DNA from: DATARH01 sp035935235
GTDB lineage: Bacteria; Pseudomonadota; Alphaproteobacteria; ATCC43930; CGMCC-115725
Assembly (NCBI GenBank): GCA_035935235.1
Contig: DASYXG010000163.1
Location: 1-7,663 of the forward strand
DNA: 7,663 bases
Direction of reading: 5' to 3'
In this document: piece after piece, positions 1 to 5,933 of the stretch
How the letters are laid out: each line of letters begins with the position of its first letter
How positions within the stretch are numbered: the first letter of the stretch is position 1
The notes under the pieces: model-generated
What the model was told of the DNA's origin: nothing
Database searches by the model: none
The model's input: only the letters and a program-made list of their open reading frames with translations
Made by a program: the position numbers and the translations under genes

Positions 1-9
1 CGGGCAGGC

Positions 10-1164
10 TCAATGGCGGTTCCACAGCCGCTTTGACGCAATCGCCGCGCCATCCGCCATCGCCCGCAATTTCTTGAACGAGATGTCGGGGTCGAGCTTG
101 CCGTAACCGGCGAAAGTGCCGAACCCGCAATCGCTGCCAGCGATGACCCGCTCGCGCCCGACGATGTCGGCGAAGCGGCAGATGCGCTCGGCGACGAGCT
201 CCGGGTGCTCGACATAATTAGTCGAGGTGTCGAGCACGCCAGGGATGAGGACCTTGTCGTCGGGGAGCTTCACCTCGTCCTTCCAGATCACCCATTCATG
301 CGCGTGGCGCGGGTTGGCGGCCTCGACGACAAGCGCCTGCGGCTTCGCCTTGACCAGGATTGGCGCAACCTTGCGGAAATCGATGTCGTGGTCGTGCGGG
401 CCCTCGTAATTGCCCCAGCAGATATGGATGCGGCTCATCTCGGCCGGGACGTTCCTGAGGGCGTGGTTGAGCACCTCGATGTGGAAGGCCGCGCGCTTGA
501 GGAATTCCGTCTCGCCCAGCTCCTGGAAGCTGGTGTGGTGCGCCATCGCCAGATCGGGGCAATCGAGCTGCAGCACGAACCCAGCGCCGACAATCGCCTC
601 GTACTCCTCCTGCATCGCCGCGGCGATGGCTTCGACATAGGCCTCGTGCGAGGGGTAGTACTTGTTGGTCTGGAACACCGGGACAAGACCGGGCGACGCC
701 GCGGTCATGAAGACGTCGGTGACCTTGACCCCGGCGACCGCCGCCGTGAGGTTGGCGATGTCGTCGGCGAGCGGCTGGCGATCGCGCACCGCGATCGGGC
801 CGACGCAAACCGCGCGGCGCGCGACGTTCTCGCCGGTCATCCGCGCATAGGCAGCGTTGAAGTTAGGGTATGGCCCGGTATCGAGCCGCGGCTTCGCCGG
901 TTCATGCCCGGCAAAGCCGGATAGCCGGTCGGCGATATAGGTCGAATAGCCGGGCTTCGACATCTCGCCGTCATCGACGATATCGACCCCGGCGTCGGCC
1001 TGGCGGCGAACGATGCCGGCGACCGCCTCCTTGGTCAGCCGGGCGAGCTCGGCCGTGTCATAGGCCTCGCCCTTGTCCTTTTTGACCAGCAACTCACGCA
1101 AGCCGGCCGGCCGCGGCAGGCTGCCCACATGGGTGGTAAGGATACGGTTGGTGCTGGTCTTCAT
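10..1164 (-). CDS. MetE-C-like cobalamin-independent methionine synthase II family protein (zinc methyltransferase)
   Basis: The 384-residue product resembles the C-terminal catalytic barrel of cobalamin-independent methionine synthase (COG0620/UROD-MetE superfamily) without the N-terminal half of full MetE. It opens with the family motif THVGSLPRP (residues 11-19). The expected zinc ligands are visible: H247 and C249 in HICWGN, E281 in EAANPR, and C346 in GSDCGFGT. The QLDCPDLAM stretch (199-207) matches the homocysteine-side aspartate region. Known members transfer a methyl group to a thiol such as homocysteine; many of these short stand-alone versions have no proven donor or acceptor. I chose the ATG at 1164 because GGGGAGG lies 5 bases upstream and the family motif then sits near the N terminus. 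In-frame starts at 1203 (ATG) and 1227 (TTG) would add 13 or 21 unconserved residues. The protein should be cytosolic. The gene follows the mscS-type gene after 123 bp, so it may have its own promoter. Family assignment is firm; the exact reaction is open. Confidence 0.9.
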   Translation of the reverse strand: MKTSTNRILTTHVGSLPRPAGLRELLVKKDKGEAYDTAELARLTKEAVAGIVRRQADAGVDIVDDGEMSKPGYSTYIADRLSGFAGHEPAKPRLDTGPYPNFNAAYARMTGENVARRAVCVGPIAVRDRQPLADDIANLTAAVAGVKVTDVFMTAASPGLVPVFQTNKYYPSHEAYVEAIAAAMQEEYEAIVGAGFVLQLDCPDLAMAHHTSFQELGETEFLKRAAFHIEVLNHALRNVPAEMSRIHICWGNYEGPHDHDIDFRKVAPILVKAKPQALVVEAANPRHAHEWVIWKDEVKLPDDKVLIPGVLDTSTNYVEHPELVAERICRFADIVGRERVIAGSDCGFGTFAGYGKLDPDISFKKLRAMADGAAIASKRLWNRH

Positions 1165-1169
1165 GGCTG

Positions 1170-1176
1170 CCTCCCC
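1170..1176 (-). promoter_or_regulatory. Ribosome-binding site fixing the MetE-like start at 1164
   Basis: On the minus strand GGGGAGG lies 5 bases before the ATG at 1164. The upstream in-frame ATG at 1203 and TTG at 1227 have no comparable purine run at the right distance, so this site decides the start. Confidence 0.7.
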
Positions 1177-1260
1177 ACGGCTTTTTCTGGCTGGGTCCAG
1201 CATGACGCGCGACGCGCGAGCGGGCAAGCAGCCGGGAGAGTCCGACGGCGAGGACGCGGC

Positions 1261-1274
1261 GCCGCTCTTGCGGC
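1261..1274 (-). other. Short GC stem-loop just after the MscS-type gene
   Basis: GCCGC and GCGGC flank a 4-base loop, starting 13 bases past the stop codon of the MscS-type gene. There is no run of T on the minus strand after it, so it is at best a weak or factor-dependent terminator or a 3'-end stabilising hairpin. In this GC-rich sequence it could also be chance. Confidence 0.25.
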
Positions 1275-1287
1275 AGCGCGGGTTATT

Positions 1288-2121
1288 TCACGACAGGTGC
1301 CGGCGCGCTCGCCAGGCGGACGCCTCTTCGGGCGCGATATGCAACATATCGTGCACCGATTTTATCAAGTCGCTCTTGACCGCGGCGACCTCATCCCCGG
1401 CGGTGGTGAAGCCGACCACGATCTCCAACGCATTTTCCGTCGCTTCGCGATCGAGCAGAACCGTCGGACCGGGATCCGAAAGCACGCGGGGATGGTCGCC
1501 AAGGATCTGGCGCACCCCGTCGAGCGCCGGGTCGAGTGCCGTCGCCTCGGCGATGCGAAACCGGACCTCGCCGGCGTGAGGGGCAGGATAAGCGCTGAAA
1601 TTCCGCAGCGGCTGGCCCCAGACCCCCGCGTTCGGCACGATGATCTGCACCTTGTCGTCCGTCATCAGCTCGGTCCAGAACAGCGACAGCTCACGTACCG
1701 TCCCGATATTGTTGCCGATCTGCACCTTGTGATCGACCCGGAAGGGACGGCAAATCAGCAGCATGATGCCGGCCGCCAGGTTCGATAGCGTTCCTTGCAG
1801 CGCCAACCCCACAGCCAAACCCGCCGCGCCGATCACCGCGACGAGGCTGGTGGTCTGGATGCCGAATTGCGCGAGGACCGCGAGGATGGTGACGGCCAGC
1901 ACGAGATAGCGCGCGATGCTGCCGAAAAAACCCTTGAGCATGGCGTCGAAATGGCGCGTGCGGTCGAGCGCCCTGCCGACCAGCAAATGCGCCCGACCCG
2001 CGAGCCATACGCCAAGGAGAAGGATGATGATCGCGCCGACGACGTTAAGCGCGTTGCTGACCATGAGCGGCCACAGCGCACCGGCGCCGCTCAACAGCTC
2101 CTGAGCCTTGTCTTGCAGCAT
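1288..2121 (-). CDS. MscS-family small-conductance mechanosensitive ion channel
   Basis: The 277-residue inner-membrane protein closely follows E. coli MscS (286 aa) in length and layout. A first membrane segment spans about residues 20-41 and a second about 71-86. The pore-lining TM3 spans about 92-122 with the Gly/Ala-rich stretch VIGAAGLAVGLALQGTLSN (96-114) and the turn into RPFRVDHKV. The beta domain follows, with NIGTVREL (138-145), the VPNAGV region (162-167) and LRNFSAYP (172-179) matching the conserved cytosolic vestibule core. The alpha/beta C-terminal domain runs from about 185 to 265. Such channels form heptamers that open under membrane tension on hypo-osmotic shock and release small solutes. 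The ATG at 2121 has GGGGTGGAG just upstream, closer than usual. The gene lies 126 bp after the amidohydrolase gene and 123 bp before the MetE-like gene, so co-transcription is possible but not shown. Function is confident; any link to the catabolic genes is unsupported. Confidence 0.95.
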   Translation of the reverse strand: MLQDKAQELLSGAGALWPLMVSNALNVVGAIIILLLGVWLAGRAHLLVGRALDRTRHFDAMLKGFFGSIARYLVLAVTILAVLAQFGIQTTSLVAVIGAAGLAVGLALQGTLSNLAAGIMLLICRPFRVDHKVQIGNNIGTVRELSLFWTELMTDDKVQIIVPNAGVWGQPLRNFSAYPAPHAGEVRFRIAEATALDPALDGVRQILGDHPRVLSDPGPTVLLDREATENALEIVVGFTTAGDEVAAVKSDLIKSVHDMLHIAPEEASAWRARRHLS

Positions 2122-2129
2122 TCTCCACC

Positions 2130-2163
2130 CCGCGTTCCCCCCGGCTAACGCCGGGAAACGCGG
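2130..2163 (-). promoter_or_regulatory. Strong leader hairpin abutting the mscS-type ribosome-binding site
   Basis: An outer 7-bp stem (CCGCGTT with AACGCGG) encloses an inner 6-bp stem (CCCGGC with GCCGGG) around a 4-base loop, with a 1-by-3 internal loop. On the minus strand the hairpin ends 8 bases before the ATG, directly against the purine-rich ribosome-binding region. No T-run follows, so it is not a classical terminator of the amidohydrolase transcript. It could be a translational control element or a 5' stabiliser. Confidence 0.5.
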
Positions 2164-2185
2164 TTTGGCCTCGCCTCAACCTATC

Positions 2186-2198
2186 GCGCGTGACGCGC
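2186..2198. repeat. 13-bp inverted repeat upstream of the mscS-type gene
   Basis: GCGCGT and ACGCGC are separated by a single G. The repeat lies in the 126-bp gap between the amidohydrolase and mscS-type genes, about 65 bases upstream of the mscS-type start. It could be a protein-binding site, but CG-rich palindromes are common at this base composition. Confidence 0.3.
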
Positions 2199-2247
2199 CA
2201 ACCCCCAGACCGGCCCTCTCCGTCGAGGGGCTCAAAGCGAAAAAGGC

Positions 2248-3387
2248 CTAGCTCAGCCCATAGAGCTTCGCGGCGTTATCATGGGTCAGCTTTTGGCGCA
2301 TCTCGGGGCTGAGATTGGCCATCTGGCGCTCGATGGCGGATTTGGAATTGGGCCAGACGCCATCGGGGTGCGGATAGTCCGACGCCCAGAGCAGGTGCCC
2401 GTCGCCGAAGAACGGGATCAGCGCCATCGCCGCGTAATCCTCCTGGAAGGTCGCGTAGATCTGGCGCTTGAACAGCTCGCTGGGCTTGGTTTCGAGCGCA
2501 CTGCCGCCCTTGTCGGCCCAGAACTCCTTGGCCTCCCACAGCCGCCAGTGCCGGTAGTCGAGCTCCTGCACCAGCCAGGGCAGCCAGCCAGTGCCGGCCT
2601 CGGCCATGACCATCTTGAGCTTGGGGTGCCGCTCAAGGATGCCCCAGGCGAACAGATCGATAAACGGATCGAGGAAATTGCCCATAAAGAACTTGGTGTT
2701 CTCGAACACGCTCGCGGCCTTGCCGGCAGCGCGGTCGCTCGGCTTGCCGACAAACACCGTGATGTGCCAGCCGATGATGATCCCGGTCTCCTCGAGCGCG
2801 GTCCACAATTTCTCCCAGGCCTGGTCGTCGAGCTTGGGATCGACGTTGGCGATCATCAACGTGACCTGTCGCACCCCGCCCTTCTTGGCCAGGCGCATCA
2901 GCTCTTCATACGCGGCATCCGGCGTCTCGGGCAGCATCGGCGCGCCGATCAGCCGATCGGGCGCGGCCTGGCAGAACTCCAGCAGCCAATCGTTGTAGAC
3001 CCGGTAGCAGGCGACGCGCAGCGCCTGATCATCGGTGGAAATCTGGAAAATCGGGCCGAAGATGATCTGGCTCTGGACGCCGTCGCGGTCCATGTCGGCG
3101 AGGCGCAATTCGGCGACCGCGGGACGGCGCGCGCTGTGATCATAGATGCCGGCGCGGTCGAAGGAGTCGTAAAGCGGCTTTACCGGCCGCTTGGCGGGGT
3201 CGGCGGGCGGCTTGCCGTTCCAGCGGCCCCACACCTTGCCGTCGCAAATCCATACCGCCTGGCCGTCGCGCTCGTCGATATAAGGGGCGCGGTCGCGGAA
3301 TTCCGCCGGTAGGCGCGTCTGCCACAGATCGGCCGGCAATTGGCCGAGATCCATGTGGTCGTCGCAGGAGATCAACGTGTTGGCCAT
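2248..3387 (-). CDS. ACMSD-like amidohydrolase family protein (probable metal-dependent decarboxylase or hydrolase)
   Basis: The 379-residue TIM-barrel protein belongs to the amidohydrolase_2/COG2159 group, which includes ACMSD, gamma-resorcylate decarboxylase and LigW-type decarboxylases. Visible landmarks are the N-terminal ISCDDHMDL (6-14), giving a D9-x-H11 metal site; H208 in GWHITVF; ERHPKLKMVMAEAGTGW (252-268), where E263 replaces the second barrel histidine of ACMSD; ASDYPHPDG (335-343) with D337 as the final metal ligand and H340 beside it; and the family-typical C terminus NAAKLYGLS. The set DxH, H208, D337 parallels the Glu-x-His, His, Asp set known for gamma-resorcylate decarboxylase, so non-oxidative decarboxylation is plausible, but hydrolysis of a C-C or amide bond cannot be excluded. 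It has no signal peptide and should be cytosolic. The ATG at 3387 has AGGAGG 5 bases upstream. The 9-bp gap from the Rieske oxygenase gene indicates a shared operon and pathway. The substrate is unknown. Confidence 0.92.
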   Translation of the reverse strand: MANTLISCDDHMDLGQLPADLWQTRLPAEFRDRAPYIDERDGQAVWICDGKVWGRWNGKPPADPAKRPVKPLYDSFDRAGIYDHSARRPAVAELRLADMDRDGVQSQIIFGPIFQISTDDQALRVACYRVYNDWLLEFCQAAPDRLIGAPMLPETPDAAYEELMRLAKKGGVRQVTLMIANVDPKLDDQAWEKLWTALEETGIIIGWHITVFVGKPSDRAAGKAASVFENTKFFMGNFLDPFIDLFAWGILERHPKLKMVMAEAGTGWLPWLVQELDYRHWRLWEAKEFWADKGGSALETKPSELFKRQIYATFQEDYAAMALIPFFGDGHLLWASDYPHPDGVWPNSKSAIERQMANLSPEMRQKLTHDNAAKLYGLS

Positions 3388-3392
3388 GATTG

Positions 3393-3398
3393 CCTCCT
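3393..3398 (-). promoter_or_regulatory. AGGAGG ribosome-binding site overlapping the Rieske stop codon
   Basis: The perfect AGGAGG begins inside the TAG stop codon (3397-3399) of the upstream oxygenase gene and lies 5 bases before the amidohydrolase ATG. This geometry favours translational coupling of oxygenase and amidohydrolase. Confidence 0.75.
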
Positions 3399-4431
3399 AT
3401 TCCGCCGCTTGTTGCTGCTGCTCAGCGGCGATCATCCGGTCGACATGGCGGCGCATCGTCATTCGGATCGAGTCCGAGGCGATATCGACGAGCCCGCTTT
3501 CGCCGAATTCCCTGAGCCGTTCCTGTTGTGCCTGAACCATCGCGGCATCCTCGAGAAAGGCCGTGGCGATCTGGCCGAACAGCAACTCGGTCGCCTCCGG
3601 CTCGTCCTGGCGATAGCCGTTGGCCGCCGACCAGAAATAAAAGCAGCTCGTCTCGGTCTCAGGAGTGAGGCCGTGAAAGAGGCGGAACTTGAAGGCGAAA
3701 TCGTCAGGCTCGACGCCGGAGCCTGCATCGGTCGCCCCGGTCCATTGCAGAACCGTCGACGGCGCGACGAACTCGAACACCTGCAGCCGGTCGATCCGGC
3801 CCTGAAATCCGGCCGCCATGACATAGCTTGGCGGCGGCGGCGAGTTCCTCATCCAGCGGGTGAACTTCACCCCGGTCGCGGTGCGCGTCACCTTCATCTC
3901 GGCTTCGACATGCTGCGAGGGGTTGCCGCCGATCGTCCTGCCGTGCAGGTAGCCGAGATGCGTCAGGTCCATGAGGTTATCGACCATCAACATATAGTTG
4001 CCTTTGATCGGATACATCGTGTGCTTGTGCGGCCAGTTCGCGGTGTCGTCGTGATAGGGGAAATCGACGATCAACGCTGGGTCGGCCAGCGCCGCATCGC
4101 CCATCCAGATCCACAGGAACTGGTTCTTCTCGATCAGCGGGTAGCTGCGCACCGTCGCGTCGGCTGGGATGAAGCGTTGCCCGGGCACCTTCACGCACTT
4201 GCCGGCACCGTCGATGATGAGGCCGTGGTAGCCGCACTGGATGCCTTCCGCGACGACGGTGCCAAGGCTCAAGGGAGCCGAACGGTGGCAGCAGCGGTCG
4301 GCCAATGCCGCGGCGCGTCCATCCTTGTCGCGGAACAGCACGATCGGGTCGTTGCAGATGCGGCGGGCCAGCGGCGTGTCGCCGAGTTCGTCACCCCATG
4401 CGGCGATGTACCAGGCGTTGCGCGCAAACAT
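3397..4431 (-). CDS. Rieske [2Fe-2S] non-heme iron oxygenase, dicamba monooxygenase/VanA-like O-demethylase type
   Basis: This 344-residue protein is a terminal oxygenase subunit that would use O2 and two electrons to hydroxylate or O-demethylate an aromatic substrate. The N-terminal Rieske domain carries C47-x-H49 (CCHRSAPLS) and C66-x2-H69 (CGYHG). The catalytic domain has N152, bridging D155 and iron ligands H158 and H163 in NLMDLTHLGYLH, with D295 in FLEDAAMVQAQQ as the likely third ligand. These positions nearly coincide with those of dicamba monooxygenase (H160, H165, D294, about 340 aa). TPETETSCFYFW (256-267) is also typical of the VanA/dicamba branch. The tail is Gln/Ala-rich (QQQQAAE). 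The ATG at 4431 has GGAGG 6 bases upstream. It is followed after 9 bp by the amidohydrolase gene and preceded by the MFS gene after 63 bp. No ferredoxin or reductase partner lies in the window. The family is secure; the substrate is not. Confidence 0.94.
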   Translation of the reverse strand: MFARNAWYIAAWGDELGDTPLARRICNDPIVLFRDKDGRAAALADRCCHRSAPLSLGTVVAEGIQCGYHGLIIDGAGKCVKVPGQRFIPADATVRSYPLIEKNQFLWIWMGDAALADPALIVDFPYHDDTANWPHKHTMYPIKGNYMLMVDNLMDLTHLGYLHGRTIGGNPSQHVEAEMKVTRTATGVKFTRWMRNSPPPPSYVMAAGFQGRIDRLQVFEFVAPSTVLQWTGATDAGSGVEPDDFAFKFRLFHGLTPETETSCFYFWSAANGYRQDEPEATELLFGQIATAFLEDAAMVQAQQERLREFGESGLVDIASDSIRMTMRRHVDRMIAAEQQQQAAE

Positions 4432-4437
4432 GCGGAG

Positions 4438-4464
4438 CCTCCATGCGGCCTTGTTCGCGCATGG
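4438..4464 (-). promoter_or_regulatory. Ribosome-binding site and overlapping inverted repeat in the Rieske gene leader
   Basis: A perfect 7-bp inverted repeat (CCATGCG, 4441-4447, with CGCATGG, 4458-4464) has a 10-base loop. On the minus strand its 3' arm includes the first two G of the GGAGG ribosome-binding site (4438-4442) that serves the ATG at 4431. It could act as an RNA hairpin limiting translation or as a protein-binding site. No trans-acting factor is visible. Confidence 0.4.
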
Positions 4465-4494
4465 TACGGCGAGCGCGCCGCGCGGAGAAGCGGG

Positions 4495-5754
4495 TTATAC
4501 GGTCGCGGGGCGCGCCATGCGGCGCAGATCGGGGAGGAACACGGTGAGGAGGCCAATCAGCGGCAGGTAGGCGCAGACGCGGTACACCGTGTCGATGCTG
4601 GTGGCGTCGGCGAGGCTGCCGAGCGCCGCCGCGCCGACCCCGGCCATGCCGAAGCTGAGCCCAAAGAAGAGGCCCGCCATGGTACCGATCTTTCCGGGCA
4701 CTAGGTCGAGCGCGTAGACGATGATCGCCGACGAGGCCGAGGCCATCGTCGCGCCGACCGCGACAGTGAGGATGCTGGTCCAGAACAGATTGGCGAAGGG
4801 CAGCATCAGCGCGAACGGGATGGCGCCGAGGATCGAGCCCCAGATCACCGCCTTGCGCCCGATGCGGTCGCCGATCGGCCCGCCGACCAAGGTGCCCAGC
4901 GCCACCGAGGCGAGGAAGATGAACAGGTAGATCTGCGCATTGGCCAAGGTCAGGTGAAATTTGCTGATCAGGTAGAAGGTGTAATAGGTGCCCAGGCTCG
5001 CCTGGTAGAACGCCTTAGAGAACACCAGCGCCAAGAGGATCGCCAGCGACCAGAACACCTGCCGGCGCGAGAGATTGAGCGGGGCGGCGGCGCTGTAGCG
5101 GGCGCGCCGCGAGGGCGGGTGCTCGCGCCGGTACCAGTTGCCGACCAGGACCAGCACCAACATCGCCAGGAGCGCCGCGCTGGAAAACCAGCCGACGCTG
5201 CCCTGGCCGCGCGGGATGACGATAAAAGCGGCAAGGATCGGCCCTGTCGCCGACCCGATATTGCCGCCGACCTGGAACAGCGATTGCGCGAGGCCATGCC
5301 GCCGCGCCCCGCCCGACGCCAACCGCGCGACCCGCGACGCCTCGGGGTGGAACACCGCCGAGCCACCGCCCATCAGCGCTACCGCGAGCAACACGGTCAT
5401 ATAGTGGGTGGCGCCGGCCAGCAGCAGCAAACCCGCCAGGGTCGAGCACATCCCGACCGCGAGCGAATAAGGCTGCGGCTTGTGATCGGCGACGAGGCCG
5501 ACCAGCGGCTGCATCATCGACGAAATGACCTGCATGGTCAGGGTGATGACGCCGACCTGCACGAAGCTGAGGCCGTAGCCGTCCTTGATCATCGGATATA
5601 GCGACGGCACCAGCGACTGCATCATGTCGTTGAGCATGTGCGAGAAGCTGAGCGCGAGGATGATCGAGAAGGCGGTGCCTTCGGCCAGCCGGGATCGCTC
5701 CGCCGCCTGGATCGACGGCACCGCCGTCACGTCGCCCGACACCTCAACCGCCAT
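4495..5754 (-). CDS. MFS transporter, fosmidomycin-resistance (Fsr) type
   Basis: From the ATG at 5754 the product has 419 residues with about twelve hydrophobic segments, as expected for a major facilitator transporter of the inner membrane. The segment SFSHMLNDMMQSLVPSLYP (36-54) and the loop FHPEASRVARLASGG (135-149) followed by GLAQSLFQVGGNIGSATGP (154-172) are characteristic of the Fsr family. The MFS loop signature GGPIGDRIGRK (291-301) occurs between segments 8 and 9, and GLVADHKP (86-93) stands in the loop 2-3 position. Known Fsr is a drug/H+ antiporter; here, next to oxygenase and amidohydrolase genes, it may export or import an aromatic substrate or product. A GTG at 5820 would add 22 residues, but it has no ribosome-binding site, whereas GGAGAAGG lies 7 bases before 5754. 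It is the first gene of the minus-strand run leading into the Rieske gene and faces the divergent DUF805 gene. Confidence 0.93.
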   Translation of the reverse strand: MAVEVSGDVTAVPSIQAAERSRLAEGTAFSIILALSFSHMLNDMMQSLVPSLYPMIKDGYGLSFVQVGVITLTMQVISSMMQPLVGLVADHKPQPYSLAVGMCSTLAGLLLLAGATHYMTVLLAVALMGGGSAVFHPEASRVARLASGGARRHGLAQSLFQVGGNIGSATGPILAAFIVIPRGQGSVGWFSSAALLAMLVLVLVGNWYRREHPPSRRARYSAAAPLNLSRRQVFWSLAILLALVFSKAFYQASLGTYYTFYLISKFHLTLANAQIYLFIFLASVALGTLVGGPIGDRIGRKAVIWGSILGAIPFALMLPFANLFWTSILTVAVGATMASASSAIIVYALDLVPGKIGTMAGLFFGLSFGMAGVGAAALGSLADATSIDTVYRVCAYLPLIGLLTVFLPDLRRMARPATV

Positions 5755-5761
5755 CGCACCG

Positions 5762-5769
5762 CCTTCTCC
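5762..5769 (-). promoter_or_regulatory. Ribosome-binding site deciding the MFS start at 5754
   Basis: GGAGAAGG on the minus strand sits 7 bases before the ATG at 5754. The alternative GTG at 5820 lies inside an inverted repeat and has no purine-rich site before it, which favours 5754. Confidence 0.6.
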
Positions 5770-5786
5770 ATCCCCGCCCCAGCGCG

Positions 5787-5826
5787 GAGATGATCTCAAA
5801 TCGTACGATTGGACTAACACGGTTAG
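5787..5826. promoter_or_regulatory. Cluster of three perfect inverted repeats between divergent genes (candidate operator)
   Basis: Three adjacent perfect inverted repeats lie in the divergent spacer: GAGAT-G-ATCTC (5787-5797), AATCGTACGATT (5799-5810) and CTAAC-ACG-GTTAG (5814-5826). They are 33-72 bases upstream of the MFS ATG and upstream of the DUF805 start. Dense palindromes in a divergent promoter region are typical of dimeric regulators such as TetR, MarR or GntR types. I could not pick out a convincing -35/-10 pair on either strand, and no regulator gene is in the window. Confidence 0.45.
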
Positions 5827-5854
5827 GGCGAGAGGCTGCCCGGTTTTTAGCCAT

Positions 5855-5877
5855 GGCTGATATTCGGAAATTCAGCC
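5855..5877 (+). other. Possible 5'-leader stem-loop before the DUF805 gene
   Basis: GGCTGA (5855-5860) and TCAGCC (5872-5877) form a 6-bp inverted repeat with an 11-base loop. A separate 10-bp palindrome, AGCCATGGCT, lies at 5849-5858 and contains an alternative ATG. If transcription starts upstream these may fold in the leader. They may also be further operator half-sites, or chance. Confidence 0.25.
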
Positions 5878-5933
5878 GGGACCGCTTACGTGCGAAACTC
5901 ACGGCGCCATTTGAGCCAAAGGTTGATCCAGGC

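Noticed and set aside
1204..1217. Tandem GACGCGC repeat and the TGACGCGC octamer shared with 2191-2198 on both sides of the mscS-type gene
   Set aside because: Only two units and an 8-base match in very GC-rich spacers; not enough to call a repeat element or attachment site.
1129..1788. Plus-strand open frame opposite the mscS-type gene
   Set aside because: It crosses an intergenic gap and lies antisense to conserved MscS sequence; no family resemblance.
2200..2240. Possible terminator hairpin (GCCC..GGGC) after the amidohydrolase gene
   Set aside because: The stem needs a bulge, is short, and has no T-run after it on the minus strand, so I do not call a terminator.
2281..3312. Plus-strand open frame of 343 codons opposite the amidohydrolase
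   Set aside because: Shadow of the real gene: no domain motifs, low-complexity composition, and the opposing frame carries conserved metal ligands.
3404..3425. Short triplet repeat encoding the Gln-rich end of the Rieske protein
   Set aside because: Too short and degenerate for a meaningful microsatellite; more likely a variable C-terminal tail.
3340..4704. Long plus-strand open frame (454 codons) opposite the Rieske gene
   Set aside because: It is antisense to a gene with clear Rieske and iron-binding motifs, its translation is Arg/His/Ala-rich with no recognisable domain, and long antisense frames are expected in high-GC codon usage.
4954..5601. Plus-strand open frame opposite the MFS gene
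   Set aside because: Composition is dominated by Arg, Gln and His from reverse reading of membrane-protein codons; no support as a gene.
5809..5837. TTGGAC as a -35 box for a plus-strand DUF805 promoter
   Set aside because: No acceptable -10 element occurs at 16-18 bases spacing; the hexamer lies within the palindrome cluster and may be coincidence.
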